Assembly (NCBI RefSeq): GCF_902459535.1
Contig: NZ_LR699553.1
Coordinates: 558,001 to 622,000, forward strand
Length of the DNA stretch: 64,000 nt
Source of the DNA: Paraburkholderia dioscoreae
GTDB lineage: Bacteria; Pseudomonadota; Gammaproteobacteria; Burkholderiales; Burkholderiaceae
Reading direction: 5' to 3'
Shown here: positions 25,870 to 36,068 of the stretch, piece after piece
Layout of the letters: every line of letters begins with the position of its first letter
Numbering within the stretch: the first letter of the stretch is position 1
Position numbers and translations under genes: made by a program
The notes under the pieces: model-generated
What the model saw: only the letters and a program-made list of their open reading frames with translations
Database searches by the model: none
What the model was told of the DNA's origin: nothing

Positions 25870-28800
25870 TCAGTGCGCTTCCACGGTCGAAGCCGGAGCG
25901 TCCATCTTACCGCGATCGCTCTTCACCCGCTCGACGTGCGGTTTCGACCACGAGCCGGTGATCGCATACTCCCGCGCGAACGCGTGCGAGATCGACTGGC
26001 TGAACGCCAGATCGGCCACCAGCGCGCCCAGTCCGAGCAGCGGATTGATGACCGTCGCAGCGATCACGGCGGCGCCGGCGCTAACCGTCGGCACGATCTG
26101 GACGTGCAGATTCTGGGTTTCCTGGGCGAGATCCACCGAGCCTTTCATCTCGGCGCGCGCCGGCGCGGTGACCATCTCGAAGTTCTCGGTGCGGCCAATG
26201 CCGTTATGAATCTGCGCGGTGCCGGTAACGTGCTCGAACGGCAGGCCTTCGCCGATCACGTCGCGAAAGTTCAGGGTGGCGAAGCGAGCGAGGCTTTGCA
26301 GGCTGAGCACGCCCAGCAGCTTGGCGACACCCGGATCGACCTTGAGGATCTGGCCATGGCGCAGATCGACGGCCAGATTGCCGTTGAGCGTCGGATAGTC
26401 GATCCGGGTCGGGCCGCCTTGCCACACCATCTTGCCCGAAAGCGAGCCGGCGCCCGCCTTGAGCGTGCGCGGCTGGCCGAACCGTTCGAGCAGCGCGCCG
26501 GCGTCCTTGATGTCGAGCTTGAAATCGAACACGGTGCGCCGCGGCGTGGCTTCGTCGGTGCTGTTGCCGAATTCGGTCGAGGTGCGCCAGTTCGCGGTGG
26601 CACTGAGCGTGGCGGCGGGGTTGGCGATGTCGAGCTTGTCGAGTTGCCAGACCGGCACGCCGTCTTCGTCGAAGTTGTGCGCGTCGACTTCGAGACGGCC
26701 GACGTTGTGGTCGCGCACGATCAGTTCGTTGACGACCAGATCGATGGACGGCATGTTCTGCGCGGGCGCCGACATGGCCTGGCCGAGCAGATCCTTGTCG
26801 GTGGCCGACGGAATCACCACCCGGGCAAAGCGCGCCTGCAGCGTACCGGGCGACTCCCTGGTCGGGCCCGGCAGCCAGGACACGTGGCCGGACACCTGGT
26901 TCGAAGCGATGTTCGCCTGCCACGTGCGATCCGCATGCGACGCGCCGACGATCACGCTGTCCCAGTGGCGCTTTAGCAGCGTCAGCGTGCCGATATGCAC
27001 CGCGAAACGGCTCGGCAGGAATTGCGCGACGGTGGGGTTCGGTGCGGCCGGCGTTGCCGCGGCGGGTGCGGGCGTATCTTTACCGCGCAATTGCGTGACC
27101 AGCGCGCGCCAGGCGTCGGCGTCGAATGCGTCCAGGTCGACGGCGGCGATCACGCCTTCGGACGGCAGGTCGGCGGGCCGGTTCACGCCGACCGCGCCGC
27201 GCACCACGGTCGGCGGCGTTTTCGGCTGGTAACGCAGCAGATAGGTGGCGGCGAGCGGGCCGAAGGTGAGGTCGGCGCGCTCCAGTCCCGCTTCGCCCGG
27301 CGCGGCGGACGGGCCGACGGCGAAGCGCAGCGGCATCGGCGTGCCGACCGGCTTGTTGAACGGCGCGGGGAAGTCGAGCGCGAGGCCGGTCAGATCGGAG
27401 TTCGCCGTCACTTCGGGCAGCCGTCCCTTCGCGCCCCGCACGTTGAGCGCGTAGGGCGCGCTGCCGCTCATGCGCGTCAGCACCTGCGCGCCCGGGCCAT
27501 GCAGATCGAGTCCGCGCGCCGCGTCGACTGCGATATGGCCGCCCAGGTCAAGTGCGTACGTGCCGTCCTGCTTCAGACCGCCGTTCGCATGCACGTCGCC
27601 GCCGAGGAATTGTCCCGAGAGCCGGTCCACCTGCGCCGTGTGCTCGGTAAACCGCACCTTGCCCTTCAACTGCGACAGCGGCGGCACGTTCTCGACGCTC
27701 AGGCGGTTGCTCTGGAAGCCGACCGCGCCCTCCACGCCGATATGCGGCTTCGGCGTACGCGGTACCGTCAGCTTGAGCGCGAGCGACGCCGGCCCTTCGG
27801 CGCGCACCTTGTCGGTCTCGTGCTTCGCCATGATGCCGAGCGAGCTGGCGTTCACGTAGTCGAGCATGTCGGCGAGCGGCCCGTGGCCGTCGCCCTTGAT
27901 GACGAGGCTCGACGCCCTGGTGCCGAGGTCGTCGATCCTGCCGTTGACGCCGGTGAGCGCGACCTGCTTGTAATGCGCCCGGTCGATGTCGAAGCGCATC
28001 ACGTTCTGCCTGAGTTCGAACACGCCGTCGATGCCGTCGAGCGCCGGCCATACGTTCGGCGTGCCGTTCCTCATCTTGCGCGGCGGGTACGGCGTCGGAT
28101 CGAACTTGCCGCCCCTGAACGGAGCGACGATGTGGAACAGTCCGGCGCTCGGGTCGCGCGAATAGGGGAATTTGGTCAGGTCGCCGTGCACCTCGATGGT
28201 CGCGCCGTGCGACATGCCGGCCTGCAAGCCGTGGCCCAGATAGATGCGCAGCTTTTCGCTGATGCTGGTCGGCAGATAGCGGGCGATGCGCGTCACCTGC
28301 GCGCGCTGGAAGTCGGCTTTCAGATCGAGCGAACCGCGCCCGTGGCCCGGGTTGCTGTAGTCGGCGGTGGCGGTGGCCGCGACGTCGGCGTTCGAAACGC
28401 CGAAATCGGCCAGCTTCACGGTGAAGGCCGGGTGGTTCTCGCCCGGCGCTTTCGGCGTGATGGTCCAGTCGGCGCGGCCATGCAGACGGTCGAGCTTGAG
28501 GCGCGGATCGTCGAACACGCCCGGCAATGTAATGGCGACGTTGGAGGTATCGAGCAGGGCGGTGCCGTGGGTTTCGTCGGCGTCCACGCTGCCCCACAAA
28601 TTCTCGATGCCGGGAATGCCCGCGCGCGGGTGATTCAGCGGCGTGAGCCCCGGCGGCGGTTCCTGGGCGGCGACACTGATGCCTTGCAGATCGCCCTTGA
28701 AGCGATAGCGCTCGATCGGCTCGGCGCCGCTCGGGTGATGGTCGTTGCCCGCTTCGCCCGACTCCGGTTTGGCGCGCTCGACTTCGATCAGGTAATTGGC

Positions 28801-30060
28801 CACCAGGCCGCGTGGGTTGTAGCGCACGAGATTGTTCAGCAGACGCCGCGACAGCGGCAACGCCCGGCTGAATTCGGCGAGGATGCCCAGGTCGACACGA
28901 TCGCCGCTCACACTGACCAGTTGCCCGTGTTGCTGCGAGGCGGTCCGGTAGCGTCCGTTCAGCGTGGTGAGCGCGAGCGTGCGCGTGAGCGGCGTGCCGT
29001 CGTCGAGTGGCGGCTGGCCGAGTTCGGCGTGAAACTGGCTCAGTTGCAGCTTGTAGTCGCCCTCTTCGGCTTCGAGGCGCCACATGAAATTGGCGACCGG
29101 CACGAGCAGCTTAGGTTGGGTCGGACGCACCCGCATGGCGACGTCGGCGCCGGCGAGTTGCCCGCTTGCCGATTTCATGCGGCCCTCGGCGAAGTCGATC
29201 CAGATTGCATTGTCGATGCGGCCGGCAAACGTCTCGATCGGGAAATTGACGTAGCGCGCGAGCGTCGGCAGATCGACCGGGCCGGTCGACACGTACACCT
29301 GGCCAGTCCAGTTGATCGGCTTGCCGATTGCGGAGAGCGGCGCGTGTCTGAAATGCGTGCGGAAATCGAGCGGGCCGTTCAGAACATGCCCCTCGGCGGG
29401 CGCCTGCAGCGCCAGCCGGTGATCGTAGCCGTCGTTGAGAATCGCGATCCGGATATCGCGCAGGGCCAACTCCGGCGCGGCGTGCTGCGCATCGCGCCAG
29501 CGCAGTACGCCGCCGCGCACCACGATTGCCTGTTGGCGCAATAGCCAGGTGGTCAGCACGTCGTTGCCGCTGTGGCGTGTGGGCACCGGCACGCCCGCCA
29601 CCGAGAGCACGCCGTCGCTGCTGCGTGCCACCAGCACGTCCGGCTGATCGACGATCAGGCTGGACAGCGCCGGATGAAACTGCCAGAGCGACTTCCACGA
29701 GAGCGTGGCGGTGGCGTGCGGAATCGTCAGCGCGGTCTTGCCGTCGCGGTCACGGATCACGAGATTGGTGACGTCGAGGCCCGGCTGGAAGCCGCTCCAG
29801 TACGGCGCGAGCTTGCCGATGCTGAACTGCGCGTGCAGTTTCTCCGAGACGATGGCTTCGATGCGCGGGCGGAACGAGTCGGCGCGCGGCAGCACCACGT
29901 AGCGCAACGCGAGAAACAGCCCGGTCGCTACAAAGTACAGCACGAGCGCGATCGCGAGGACCACGTGAAAGGTCCGACGCAGCACGATGTGGTCGCTTCC
30001 GCTCACAGGCCGGCTCTGCCCGGTTTCGTGAGGGTCGGCGGATTCGTTTCGCTCGGACAT
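25870..30060 (-). CDS. yhdP: YhdP-family AsmA-like envelope protein
   Basis: YhdP is a very large inner-membrane-anchored protein of the AsmA/TamB-like group. In E. coli YhdP, TamB and YdbH redundantly support phospholipid movement to the outer membrane. The 1396-residue product has one N-terminal membrane helix (about 29-52, FHVVLAIALVLYFVATGLFLALRY), a long periplasmic beta-rich region, and a C-terminal AsmA-like part ending GLGALVADLAFSQSISHAFAREYAITGSW. I start at the ATG at 30060 (MSERNESADP); an in-frame start at 30156 lacks support. It is divergent from glnE with about 180 bases between, and heads the probable yhdP-amidase-tldD operon. Confidence 0.93.
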   Translation of the reverse strand: MSERNESADPHETGQSRPVSGSDHIVLRRTFHVVLAIALVLYFVATGLFLALRYVVLPRADSFRPRIEAIVSEKLHAQFSIGKLAPYWSGFQPGLDVTNLVIRDRDGKTALTIPHATATLSWKSLWQFHPALSSLIVDQPDVLVARSSDGVLSVAGVPVPTRHSGNDVLTTWLLRQQAIVVRGGVLRWRDAQHAAPELALRDIRIAILNDGYDHRLALQAPAEGHVLNGPLDFRTHFRHAPLSAIGKPINWTGQVYVSTGPVDLPTLARYVNFPIETFAGRIDNAIWIDFAEGRMKSASGQLAGADVAMRVRPTQPKLLVPVANFMWRLEAEEGDYKLQLSQFHAELGQPPLDDGTPLTRTLALTTLNGRYRTASQQHGQLVSVSGDRVDLGILAEFSRALPLSRRLLNNLVRYNPRGLVANYLIEVERAKPESGEAGNDHHPSGAEPIERYRFKGDLQGISVAAQEPPPGLTPLNHPRAGIPGIENLWGSVDADETHGTALLDTSNVAITLPGVFDDPRLKLDRLHGRADWTITPKAPGENHPAFTVKLADFGVSNADVAATATADYSNPGHGRGSLDLKADFQRAQVTRIARYLPTSISEKLRIYLGHGLQAGMSHGATIEVHGDLTKFPYSRDPSAGLFHIVAPFRGGKFDPTPYPPRKMRNGTPNVWPALDGIDGVFELRQNVMRFDIDRAHYKQVALTGVNGRIDDLGTRASSLVIKGDGHGPLADMLDYVNASSLGIMAKHETDKVRAEGPASLALKLTVPRTPKPHIGVEGAVGFQSNRLSVENVPPLSQLKGKVRFTEHTAQVDRLSGQFLGGDVHANGGLKQDGTYALDLGGHIAVDAARGLDLHGPGAQVLTRMSGSAPYALNVRGAKGRLPEVTANSDLTGLALDFPAPFNKPVGTPMPLRFAVGPSAAPGEAGLERADLTFGPLAATYLLRYQPKTPPTVVRGAVGVNRPADLPSEGVIAAVDLDAFDADAWRALVTQLRGKDTPAPAAATPAAPNPTVAQFLPSRFAVHIGTLTLLKRHWDSVIVGASHADRTWQANIASNQVSGHVSWLPGPTRESPGTLQARFARVVIPSATDKDLLGQAMSAPAQNMPSIDLVVNELIVRDHNVGRLEVDAHNFDEDGVPVWQLDKLDIANPAATLSATANWRTSTEFGNSTDEATPRRTVFDFKLDIKDAGALLERFGQPRTLKAGAGSLSGKMVWQGGPTRIDYPTLNGNLAVDLRHGQILKVDPGVAKLLGVLSLQSLARFATLNFRDVIGEGLPFEHVTGTAQIHNGIGRTENFEMVTAPARAEMKGSVDLAQETQNLHVQIVPTVSAGAAVIAATVINPLLGLGALVADLAFSQSISHAFAREYAITGSWSKPHVERVKSDRGKMDAPASTVEAH

Positions 30061-30243
30061 GCTGCGGCGGGTGGGCGTATGGTAGTTTTGCGAATTAACG
30101 ACGAAATGTAACACACGGGAAAGCGTAGACGGACTTCCTGCAAACCCTGTCTGCATGCCGTCTCGCGACCTGCGCGAGGCTGCCGCGCCGATGTGCTACT
30201 GCGAATTGAATAACGCTTATCAAGCAACGAGCGAGCCAGACCC

Positions 30244-33039
30244 TTGAAGACTGACGCCACTCTCCTGAGTTCCACCTATTCACACTACGCGGCGCGTGCC
30301 GCCGCCGCCCGCCCGCAACTCGTGGCGCAGGTGGCGGCGCTCGCGTCCGTGCCGCTGACCCGCGAGCGTATCGACGCGCGCTTCGACGCGTTGTGCGCCG
30401 AAGCGGCCGGCGCGAGCGGTGCGCCATTGAGTGAAGATGCACTCAAACGGGCGCTGCGCCAATTGCGCACGGAGGTGTTTTGCGCCGTGATGGAGCGCGA
30501 TCTGGCGGGCGAGGCGGACGTCGCCGAAGTGACCGGCGCGATGACCGATCTGGCGGAGACGACGATCCAGCGGGCGCTAGCCGTGCTGTCCGCCGAACTC
30601 GAAGTGCTGTACGGCGAACCGCGCGGACCGCACGGCGAACGGCTCTCGCTCGGCGTAGTGGGGATGGGCAAGCTGGGCGGGCGCGAACTGAATGTGTCGT
30701 CGGACATCGATCTGATCTTCATTTATGAAGAGGATGGCGAGACTGCGGGCGGCCACCGCTCGCCGATCGCCACGCAGGAGTTTTTCACACGCCTCGGCAA
30801 GCGCCTGATCGCCGCCCTCGCGGAAGTCACCGCCGACGGCTACGTGTTCCGGGTCGACATGCGGCTGCGGCCGAACGGCGACTCGGGTCCGCTCGTCTGC
30901 AGCCTGGGCATGCTCGAAGAATATTTCTACGTGCAAGGCCGCGAGTGGGAGCGCTACGCGTGGATCAAGGGCCGTCTCGTGTCCGAAGGCGCGAGCGACG
31001 CGGCGCAGCGGCTGCAGAAGCAGCTCGACGCGATCGTCACGCCGTTCGTCTACCGCCGCTATCTCGACTTCGGCGTGATCAGCGCGATTCGCGCGCTGCA
31101 TCTGCAGATTCGCCAGGAGGCGCAGCGCCGCGCTTCCATGCGGCCCGACAAGGCCGACGACATCAAGCTCGGACGCGGCGGCATCCGCGAAATCGAATTC
31201 AGCGCGCAGGTGTTCCAGTTGATCCGCGGCGGCCAGGACGCGGGCTTTCGCGTGCGGCCGACGCTCGCCGTGCTGCGGCATGCGGCCACGCACGGGCTGA
31301 TCGACACCTCGGTCTGCGTGAAGCTCTCGCAGGCCTATCGCTTCCTGCGCGAACTCGAACACCGTCTGCAATACCGTAACGACGCGCAAACCCATGCCAT
31401 GCCGGTCGATCCCGAAGAGCGCGTGGCGCTCGCTTACGCAATGGGTTGCGACGACTACGCGGCGCTGATGGCAAAGCTCGATGCGCATCGCGAATTCGTC
31501 GAACAGCAGTTCGATCAGATTTTCGCCGACAAGGTGAGCGGTCGCGACGGCTGCGGCGCGCCCGAAGACGGCGCCGCCGCGTGGGTGTGGAGCAGCGCGC
31601 TCGCCGACGACAGCGCCGACGATGTCCTGCAGGCGCGCCTTGTCGAACTCGGCGTGGCCGAGCCGGGCGAACTGCTCGCGCGGCTGCGCGCGGTGTGGCA
31701 GTCGTCGCGTTATGCGGGGCTGGCCGAGCGCAGCCGGCAACGTTTCGACATCGTCGCGCAACGCGCGCTCGAAGCCGCGCGCACGCTGGAGCCCGCCGAG
31801 CGGCGCGGCGATACGGTGGCGCGCTTCTTCGACCTGCTCGAAGCGGTGAGCCGGCGCGGCGCCTATCTGGCGCTGCTGACCGAATATCCGCAGGCGCTGC
31901 ACCACGTGCTGTCGGTGCTCGGCGGCTCGCGTTGGGCGGCCGGCTATCTGATCCGCCATCCGCAACTGCTCGACGAACTGCTCGACGACGAAGCGATGGA
32001 CAGTCCGTTCGACTGGCCCGAATTCAAGCGCACCTTGCGCCTGCGTCTGGCCGCCGCCGACGGCGTGGAGCAGCAGATGGATCTGCTGCGCCACGCGCAC
32101 CAGGCGGAAGTGTTCCGCATTCTGCTGATCGATCTGGCGGGCAAGCTGAGCGTCGAGCATGTGAGCGACCGCCTGTCCGAACTCGCCGACGCCGTGCTCG
32201 ACGTCACGCTCGAAGCCGTCTGGAGGCAATTGCCCAAGCGCCATCGCGACGTGCCGCGTTTTGCGGTGATCGCGTACGGCAAGCTGGGGGGCAAGGAACT
32301 GGGTTACGCATCCGACCTCGACGTGATCTTTCTCTACGACGATACCGACGATGCCGCAGCCGAGGTCTACTCCACCTACACCCGCCGCCTGATCACCTGG
32401 CTCACCACCGCGACCGGCGCCGGCACCCTGTTCGACGTGGACTTGCGCCTGCGGCCGAACGGCGAATCGGGCCTGCTCGTCACCGATCTGGACGCGTTCC
32501 GCCGTTACCAGTTGCGCGAAGGCGACGCGGCCAATACGGCGTGGGTGTGGGAGCATCAGGCATTGAGCCGGGCCCGTTACTGCGCGGGCGACACCGAGAT
32601 CGGCGTGAAATTCGAGGCCATCCGCGAACAGGTGCTGACCACGCCGCGCGAGGCGGCGCCGCTCGCGAAGGAGATCGTCGAGATGCGCGAGCGCGTCGAG
32701 GCCGGACATCCGAACCATACGGCGCTGTTCGATCTGAAGCACGACCGCGGCGGGATGGTGGATATCGAATTCACCGTGCAGTACTGGGTACTGTTGCACG
32801 CGGCAAGCGACCCCGAACTGATCCGCAATACCGGCAACATTGCGTTGCTGCGCGAAGTGTCGCGCTTCGGCCTGATGAGCGAGGCGGAGGCGGAGACGGT
32901 CGGCGCGGCGTATCGCACCTACCGCAAGCTGCAGCACAAGCTGCGGCTGGACGGGATGGAGAAGGCGCGGGTCGAGCCGGCGCTGGTGGCCACGGAACGC
33001 GAGGCCGTGCTGGGGTTGTGGAAGCGCGTGTTCGGGTGA
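30244..33039 (+). CDS. glnE: Bifunctional glutamine synthetase adenylyltransferase/deadenylase
   Basis: GlnE switches glutamine synthetase activity by adding or removing AMP in response to PII and glutamine. The 931-residue protein has the duplicated nucleotidyltransferase architecture: the N-terminal deadenylase half with GMGKLGGRELNVSSDIDLIF (about 140) and the C-terminal adenylyltransferase half with AYGKLGGKELGYASDLDVIF (about 677). Each is followed by a helical PII-uridylyltransferase-like domain, with RGGIREIEFSAQ and RGGMVDIEFTVQ. The start is TTG at 30244, giving MKTDATLLSS; no ATG or GTG fits and the ribosome binding site is poor, so the exact start is uncertain. It is convergent with recN. 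Confidence 0.96.
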   Translation: MKTDATLLSSTYSHYAARAAAARPQLVAQVAALASVPLTRERIDARFDALCAEAAGASGAPLSEDALKRALRQLRTEVFCAVMERDLAGEADVAEVTGAMTDLAETTIQRALAVLSAELEVLYGEPRGPHGERLSLGVVGMGKLGGRELNVSSDIDLIFIYEEDGETAGGHRSPIATQEFFTRLGKRLIAALAEVTADGYVFRVDMRLRPNGDSGPLVCSLGMLEEYFYVQGREWERYAWIKGRLVSEGASDAAQRLQKQLDAIVTPFVYRRYLDFGVISAIRALHLQIRQEAQRRASMRPDKADDIKLGRGGIREIEFSAQVFQLIRGGQDAGFRVRPTLAVLRHAATHGLIDTSVCVKLSQAYRFLRELEHRLQYRNDAQTHAMPVDPEERVALAYAMGCDDYAALMAKLDAHREFVEQQFDQIFADKVSGRDGCGAPEDGAAAWVWSSALADDSADDVLQARLVELGVAEPGELLARLRAVWQSSRYAGLAERSRQRFDIVAQRALEAARTLEPAERRGDTVARFFDLLEAVSRRGAYLALLTEYPQALHHVLSVLGGSRWAAGYLIRHPQLLDELLDDEAMDSPFDWPEFKRTLRLRLAAADGVEQQMDLLRHAHQAEVFRILLIDLAGKLSVEHVSDRLSELADAVLDVTLEAVWRQLPKRHRDVPRFAVIAYGKLGGKELGYASDLDVIFLYDDTDDAAAEVYSTYTRRLITWLTTATGAGTLFDVDLRLRPNGESGLLVTDLDAFRRYQLREGDAANTAWVWEHQALSRARYCAGDTEIGVKFEAIREQVLTTPREAAPLAKEIVEMRERVEAGHPNHTALFDLKHDRGGMVDIEFTVQYWVLLHAASDPELIRNTGNIALLREVSRFGLMSEAEAETVGAAYRTYRKLQHKLRLDGMEKARVEPALVATEREAVLGLWKRVFG

Positions 33040-33043
33040 AGGC

Positions 33044-33082
33044 GCGGGTTGATCCGCGCTCGGGTGGCGAGGATCAACCCGC
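33044..33082. terminator. Hairpin between convergent glnE and recN
   Basis: A perfect 12-bp inverted repeat GCGGGTTGATCC / GGATCAACCCGC with a 15-base loop fills the 54-base gap between the two convergent genes. There is no T-run on either side, so it is a likely but not canonical bidirectional terminator. Confidence 0.55.
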
Positions 33083-33093
33083 CTGGTGAACAA

Positions 33094-34764
33094 CTAGGCC
33101 GCCAGCATTTCCTTCGCGTGCTTGCGGGTGGTCGGAGTGATCTCCAGGCCGCCGAGCATCCGCGCCACTTCTTCGATGCGGCTCGCCTTGTCGAGCGAGG
33201 TCACGCTGCTGACCGTGCCGCCTTTGCCGTTGCCCGCCTTGGCGACCTGGAAATGATGGTCGCCGCGCGCGGCGACTTGCGGCAAGTGCGTCACGCACAG
33301 CACCTGGCGCTGCTGGCCGAGCTGATGCAGAAGCCGTCCGACCACTTCGGCGACGCCGCCGCCGATGCCCGTATCCACTTCGTCGAAAATCAGCGTGGGC
33401 GTGGGGCTGGCGGCGCTCGCGATCACTGCGAGGGCGAGGCTGATCCGCGCCAGTTCGCCGCCCGAGGCGACTTTGGCGAGTGGCCGCAGCGGCACGCCGG
33501 CATGACCGGCGACGCGGAACTCGACCTGTTCGAGCCCATGCGCGCCACCTTCGGGCAGCGGCACCAGCGCGACTTCGAAGCTGCCGCCTTTCATTGACAG
33601 TTCCTGCATGCCCGTGGTGACCGCCGCGCCCAGCGCCTTGCCGGCCTTGGCACGCGCTTTCGAGAGTTTCTTCGCCTCGGTCAGGAAGTTTTCTTTGGCT
33701 TTGGCTTCGGCGGCGTGCAGGCTGTCGAGGTCGGCGGCCGCGTCGAGCGCGGCCAGTTGCGCGCGGCGCGCCTCGTGTTCCTCCGGCAGCGTTTGCGGCT
33801 GCAGACGGAATTTGCGTGCGGCCGAATGCAACGCGTCCAGACGCTTTTCGACCTGCGCCAGCCGGTCCGGATCGAGTTCGAGCTTTTGCGCGTAATGGCT
33901 CAGCGAATAGGCCGCTTCCTGCAACTGGATTTCGGCCGGTTCGAGCGCGGCGAGTACATCGTTCAAGGCCGGATCGATCTCCGCCAGATCGCGCACCTTC
34001 GAGACGATCGAGGACAGATGCGTGATCATCGCCTCGTCCGATTCGGACAGCGCGCCGAGTGCGCCTTGCACGCCGTCGATCAGATTGGCCGAATGCGACA
34101 GCCGCCGGTGCTCCGAATTGACCTCTTCCCACTCGCCGGGCTGCGGCGCGAGTTTGTCCAGTTCGGTGAGCTGCCAGGCGAGGCGCTCGCGTTCCAGTTG
34201 CAGCTCACGGTCACGCGTTTGCGCATGCTCGACCGCCTGAACCCTCTCGCGCCATGTGCGCCATGCCCGCGTGACGGTAGCCGCCGTGTCGGACAGTCCG
34301 GCGTGAGTGTCGAACAGTTCGCGTTGCGCGTCAGGGCGCATCAGCAACTGGTGCGCGTGCTGGCCGTGAATATCCACCAGCATCTCGCCGACCTCGCGCA
34401 ACTGCGCGAGCGTCGCCGCGGTGCCGTTGATGAACGCCCGCGAGCGGCCGTTGCCATCCACCACGCGCCGCAGCATCACGGTGCTGCCGTGATGACCGTC
34501 GCTGCCCGTCGTGCCGAGCGCCTGCTCGTCGAGCCATTGCTCGACCTGCGCATGGGTCTCGAATTCCGCCGTGATGTCCGCGCGGCTTTCGCCGGTGCGC
34601 ACGACGTTCGCATCGGCACGGGCGCCGAGCGCGAGCGCCAGCGCGTCGATCAGGATCGACTTGCCGGCGCCGGTTTCGCCGGAAAAAACAGTGAAGCCGG
34701 TGTCGAATTCGAGATCGAGCGCGGCGACGATGACGAAGTCGCGTATCGAGAGGTGGCGAAGCAT
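33094..34764 (-). CDS. recN: DNA repair protein RecN
   Basis: RecN is an SMC-like ATPase that tethers DNA ends during recombinational repair. The 556-residue product begins MLRHLSIRDFVIV, has Walker A GETGAGKSILIDAL (about 30-43), the Q-loop-like VDIHGQHAHQLL, a long central coiled coil (about 160-360), and the C-terminal signature ASGGELARISLAL with Walker B LIFDEVDTGIGGG. The ATG at 34764 is the family start; the frame runs open much further upstream only as a shadow of nadK. It follows nadK on the same strand by 71 bases, the usual nadK-recN pair. Confidence 0.96.
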   Translation of the reverse strand: MLRHLSIRDFVIVAALDLEFDTGFTVFSGETGAGKSILIDALALALGARADANVVRTGESRADITAEFETHAQVEQWLDEQALGTTGSDGHHGSTVMLRRVVDGNGRSRAFINGTAATLAQLREVGEMLVDIHGQHAHQLLMRPDAQRELFDTHAGLSDTAATVTRAWRTWRERVQAVEHAQTRDRELQLERERLAWQLTELDKLAPQPGEWEEVNSEHRRLSHSANLIDGVQGALGALSESDEAMITHLSSIVSKVRDLAEIDPALNDVLAALEPAEIQLQEAAYSLSHYAQKLELDPDRLAQVEKRLDALHSAARKFRLQPQTLPEEHEARRAQLAALDAAADLDSLHAAEAKAKENFLTEAKKLSKARAKAGKALGAAVTTGMQELSMKGGSFEVALVPLPEGGAHGLEQVEFRVAGHAGVPLRPLAKVASGGELARISLALAVIASAASPTPTLIFDEVDTGIGGGVAEVVGRLLHQLGQQRQVLCVTHLPQVAARGDHHFQVAKAGNGKGGTVSSVTSLDKASRIEEVARMLGGLEITPTTRKHAKEMLAA

Positions 34765-34835
34765 GGAGGTCGTCTGATGAGCTTGGTGGTCAGGGTTCGG
34801 CAGCGGCGGCGTTCGCGTTCCGGTGGCCTCGCCGC

Positions 34836-35738
34836 TCAGGGCTTGGGGTCTTCTTCGTGCGACGGGTATTCGTTCCAGTGCAGCTTCTTGCGCAGCGTGG
34901 CGAAATAGCTGTAGCCGACGGGATGCAGCATGGGCACCGTATGACGCGAGCGGCGCACTTCGATCGTGTCGCTCAGTTCGAGCGAGGTGAACGACTGCAT
35001 GTCGAAATTGACGTTCACTTCGCGCCCCGAGACGATCTGGATGCTCACCTTGGAATCGTCCGGCAGCACGATCGGACGGTTCGACAGCGCGTGCGGAGCA
35101 ATCGGCACCAGCACGATGCCCTGCAATTGCGGATGCAGAATCGGCCCTTGCGACGACAGCGCATAAGCGGTAGAGCCGGTGGGCGTGGCCACGATCAGGC
35201 CGTCCGAGCGCTGGTTGTACATGAAGCGGCCATCTACCGAGACATGCAGCTCCGCCATGCCTGAGAAACCGCTGCGGTTGACCACCACGTCGTTGAAGGC
35301 CAGCGCGTGATAGATCGGGTTGCCGTCGCGCATGATGCGCGCTTCGAGCAGCACGCGTTCTTCGCGTTCGAAATTGCCGGCCAGCATTTGCGGCACGATC
35401 TCGCGCATGTCGGAGATCGGAATGTCGGTAATGAAGCCAAGCCGCCCGTGGTTGATGCCGATCAAAGGCGTACGGTACGGCGCGAGCTGACGGCCGATGC
35501 CGAGCATGGTGCCGTCGCCGCCCAGCACCACGGCCACGTCGGCGCGCGCGCCGATCTCGGCGGGGCGCAGCGCCGGGTAGTCGGTGACGCCGATCTCGGC
35601 GGCGGTATCGGCTTCGAACACGACCTCGAAGCCGCGCTTCGCGATGCACAAGGCGAGCGCGGTCAACGGCTCGGCGATACCCGGCGTATTGTTGCGCCCG
35701 ACGAGCGCGACGGTCTTGAACTGGCTGGTCACTTGCAT
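34836..35738 (-). CDS. nadK: NAD kinase
   Basis: NadK phosphorylates NAD to NADP. The 300-residue protein has the diagnostic GGDGT motif ([11 protein letters not shown]), the NAD-binding [22 protein letters not shown] and the C-terminal [24 protein letters not shown]. The ATG at 35738 is selected; an in-frame extension to 35861 is not conserved in character. It is upstream of recN and divergent from hrcA, from which it is separated by about 330 bases, an arrangement common in beta-proteobacteria. Confidence 0.96.
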
Positions 35739-36068
35739 GCCGGCATTACACCATAGGTGGGGCCTGAAAAGAACCGTGGGCAGACCCGGTGGCGAGCCGA
35801 CGTGCGCGGGCCGCCAGCGCGTCTCGCGATTATCGTTAGAATGGTGAAGCCTTGATGACATGCGCGCCGGTTAAAGTGCGGCGGGGTGCCGGCAGCCGGG
35901 CCGCCCGGAAGGCGGCCCGCGACGTGGTCCGCAACGCGCCGGGCTGAACGCCGGCCAACGTGCCGGGCCGGAGGCAACGTGCCGCAGCGGCAAGCGGCGG
36001 CGCGTTCGTCAGGGATGGGCGCCCCTAGCGCTCGCGGTAGTCGTGCCATTGAGCTAAAATTTTCCGTC
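35739..36068. other. Divergent nadK-hrcA intergenic region with GC-rich hairpin
   Basis: This 330-base gap contains no ORF I can support. The part nearest nadK is ordinary promoter-like sequence. The centre is very GC-rich and holds a 9-bp hairpin CGGGCCGCC-CGGAA-GGCGGCCCG (35897-35919). No consensus CIRCE element, the usual HrcA operator, is present, and I could not identify a convincing sigma70 or sigma32 promoter for hrcA. Confidence 0.5.

Noticed and set aside
26995..29544. 849-codon open frame on the plus strand.
   Set aside because: It is antisense to yhdP, rich in Arg/His/Gly/Val shadow composition and has no family motif; a by-product of high GC3.
34765..35649. Upstream continuation of the recN frame to 851 codons.
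   Set aside because: It runs through nadK in a different frame; RecN begins normally at 34764.
36025..36057. Possible CIRCE element upstream of hrcA (CTAGCGCTC ... GAGCTAA).
   Set aside because: The half-sites are degenerate and 17 bases apart instead of 9, so it does not fit TTAGCACTC-N9-GAGTGCTAA.
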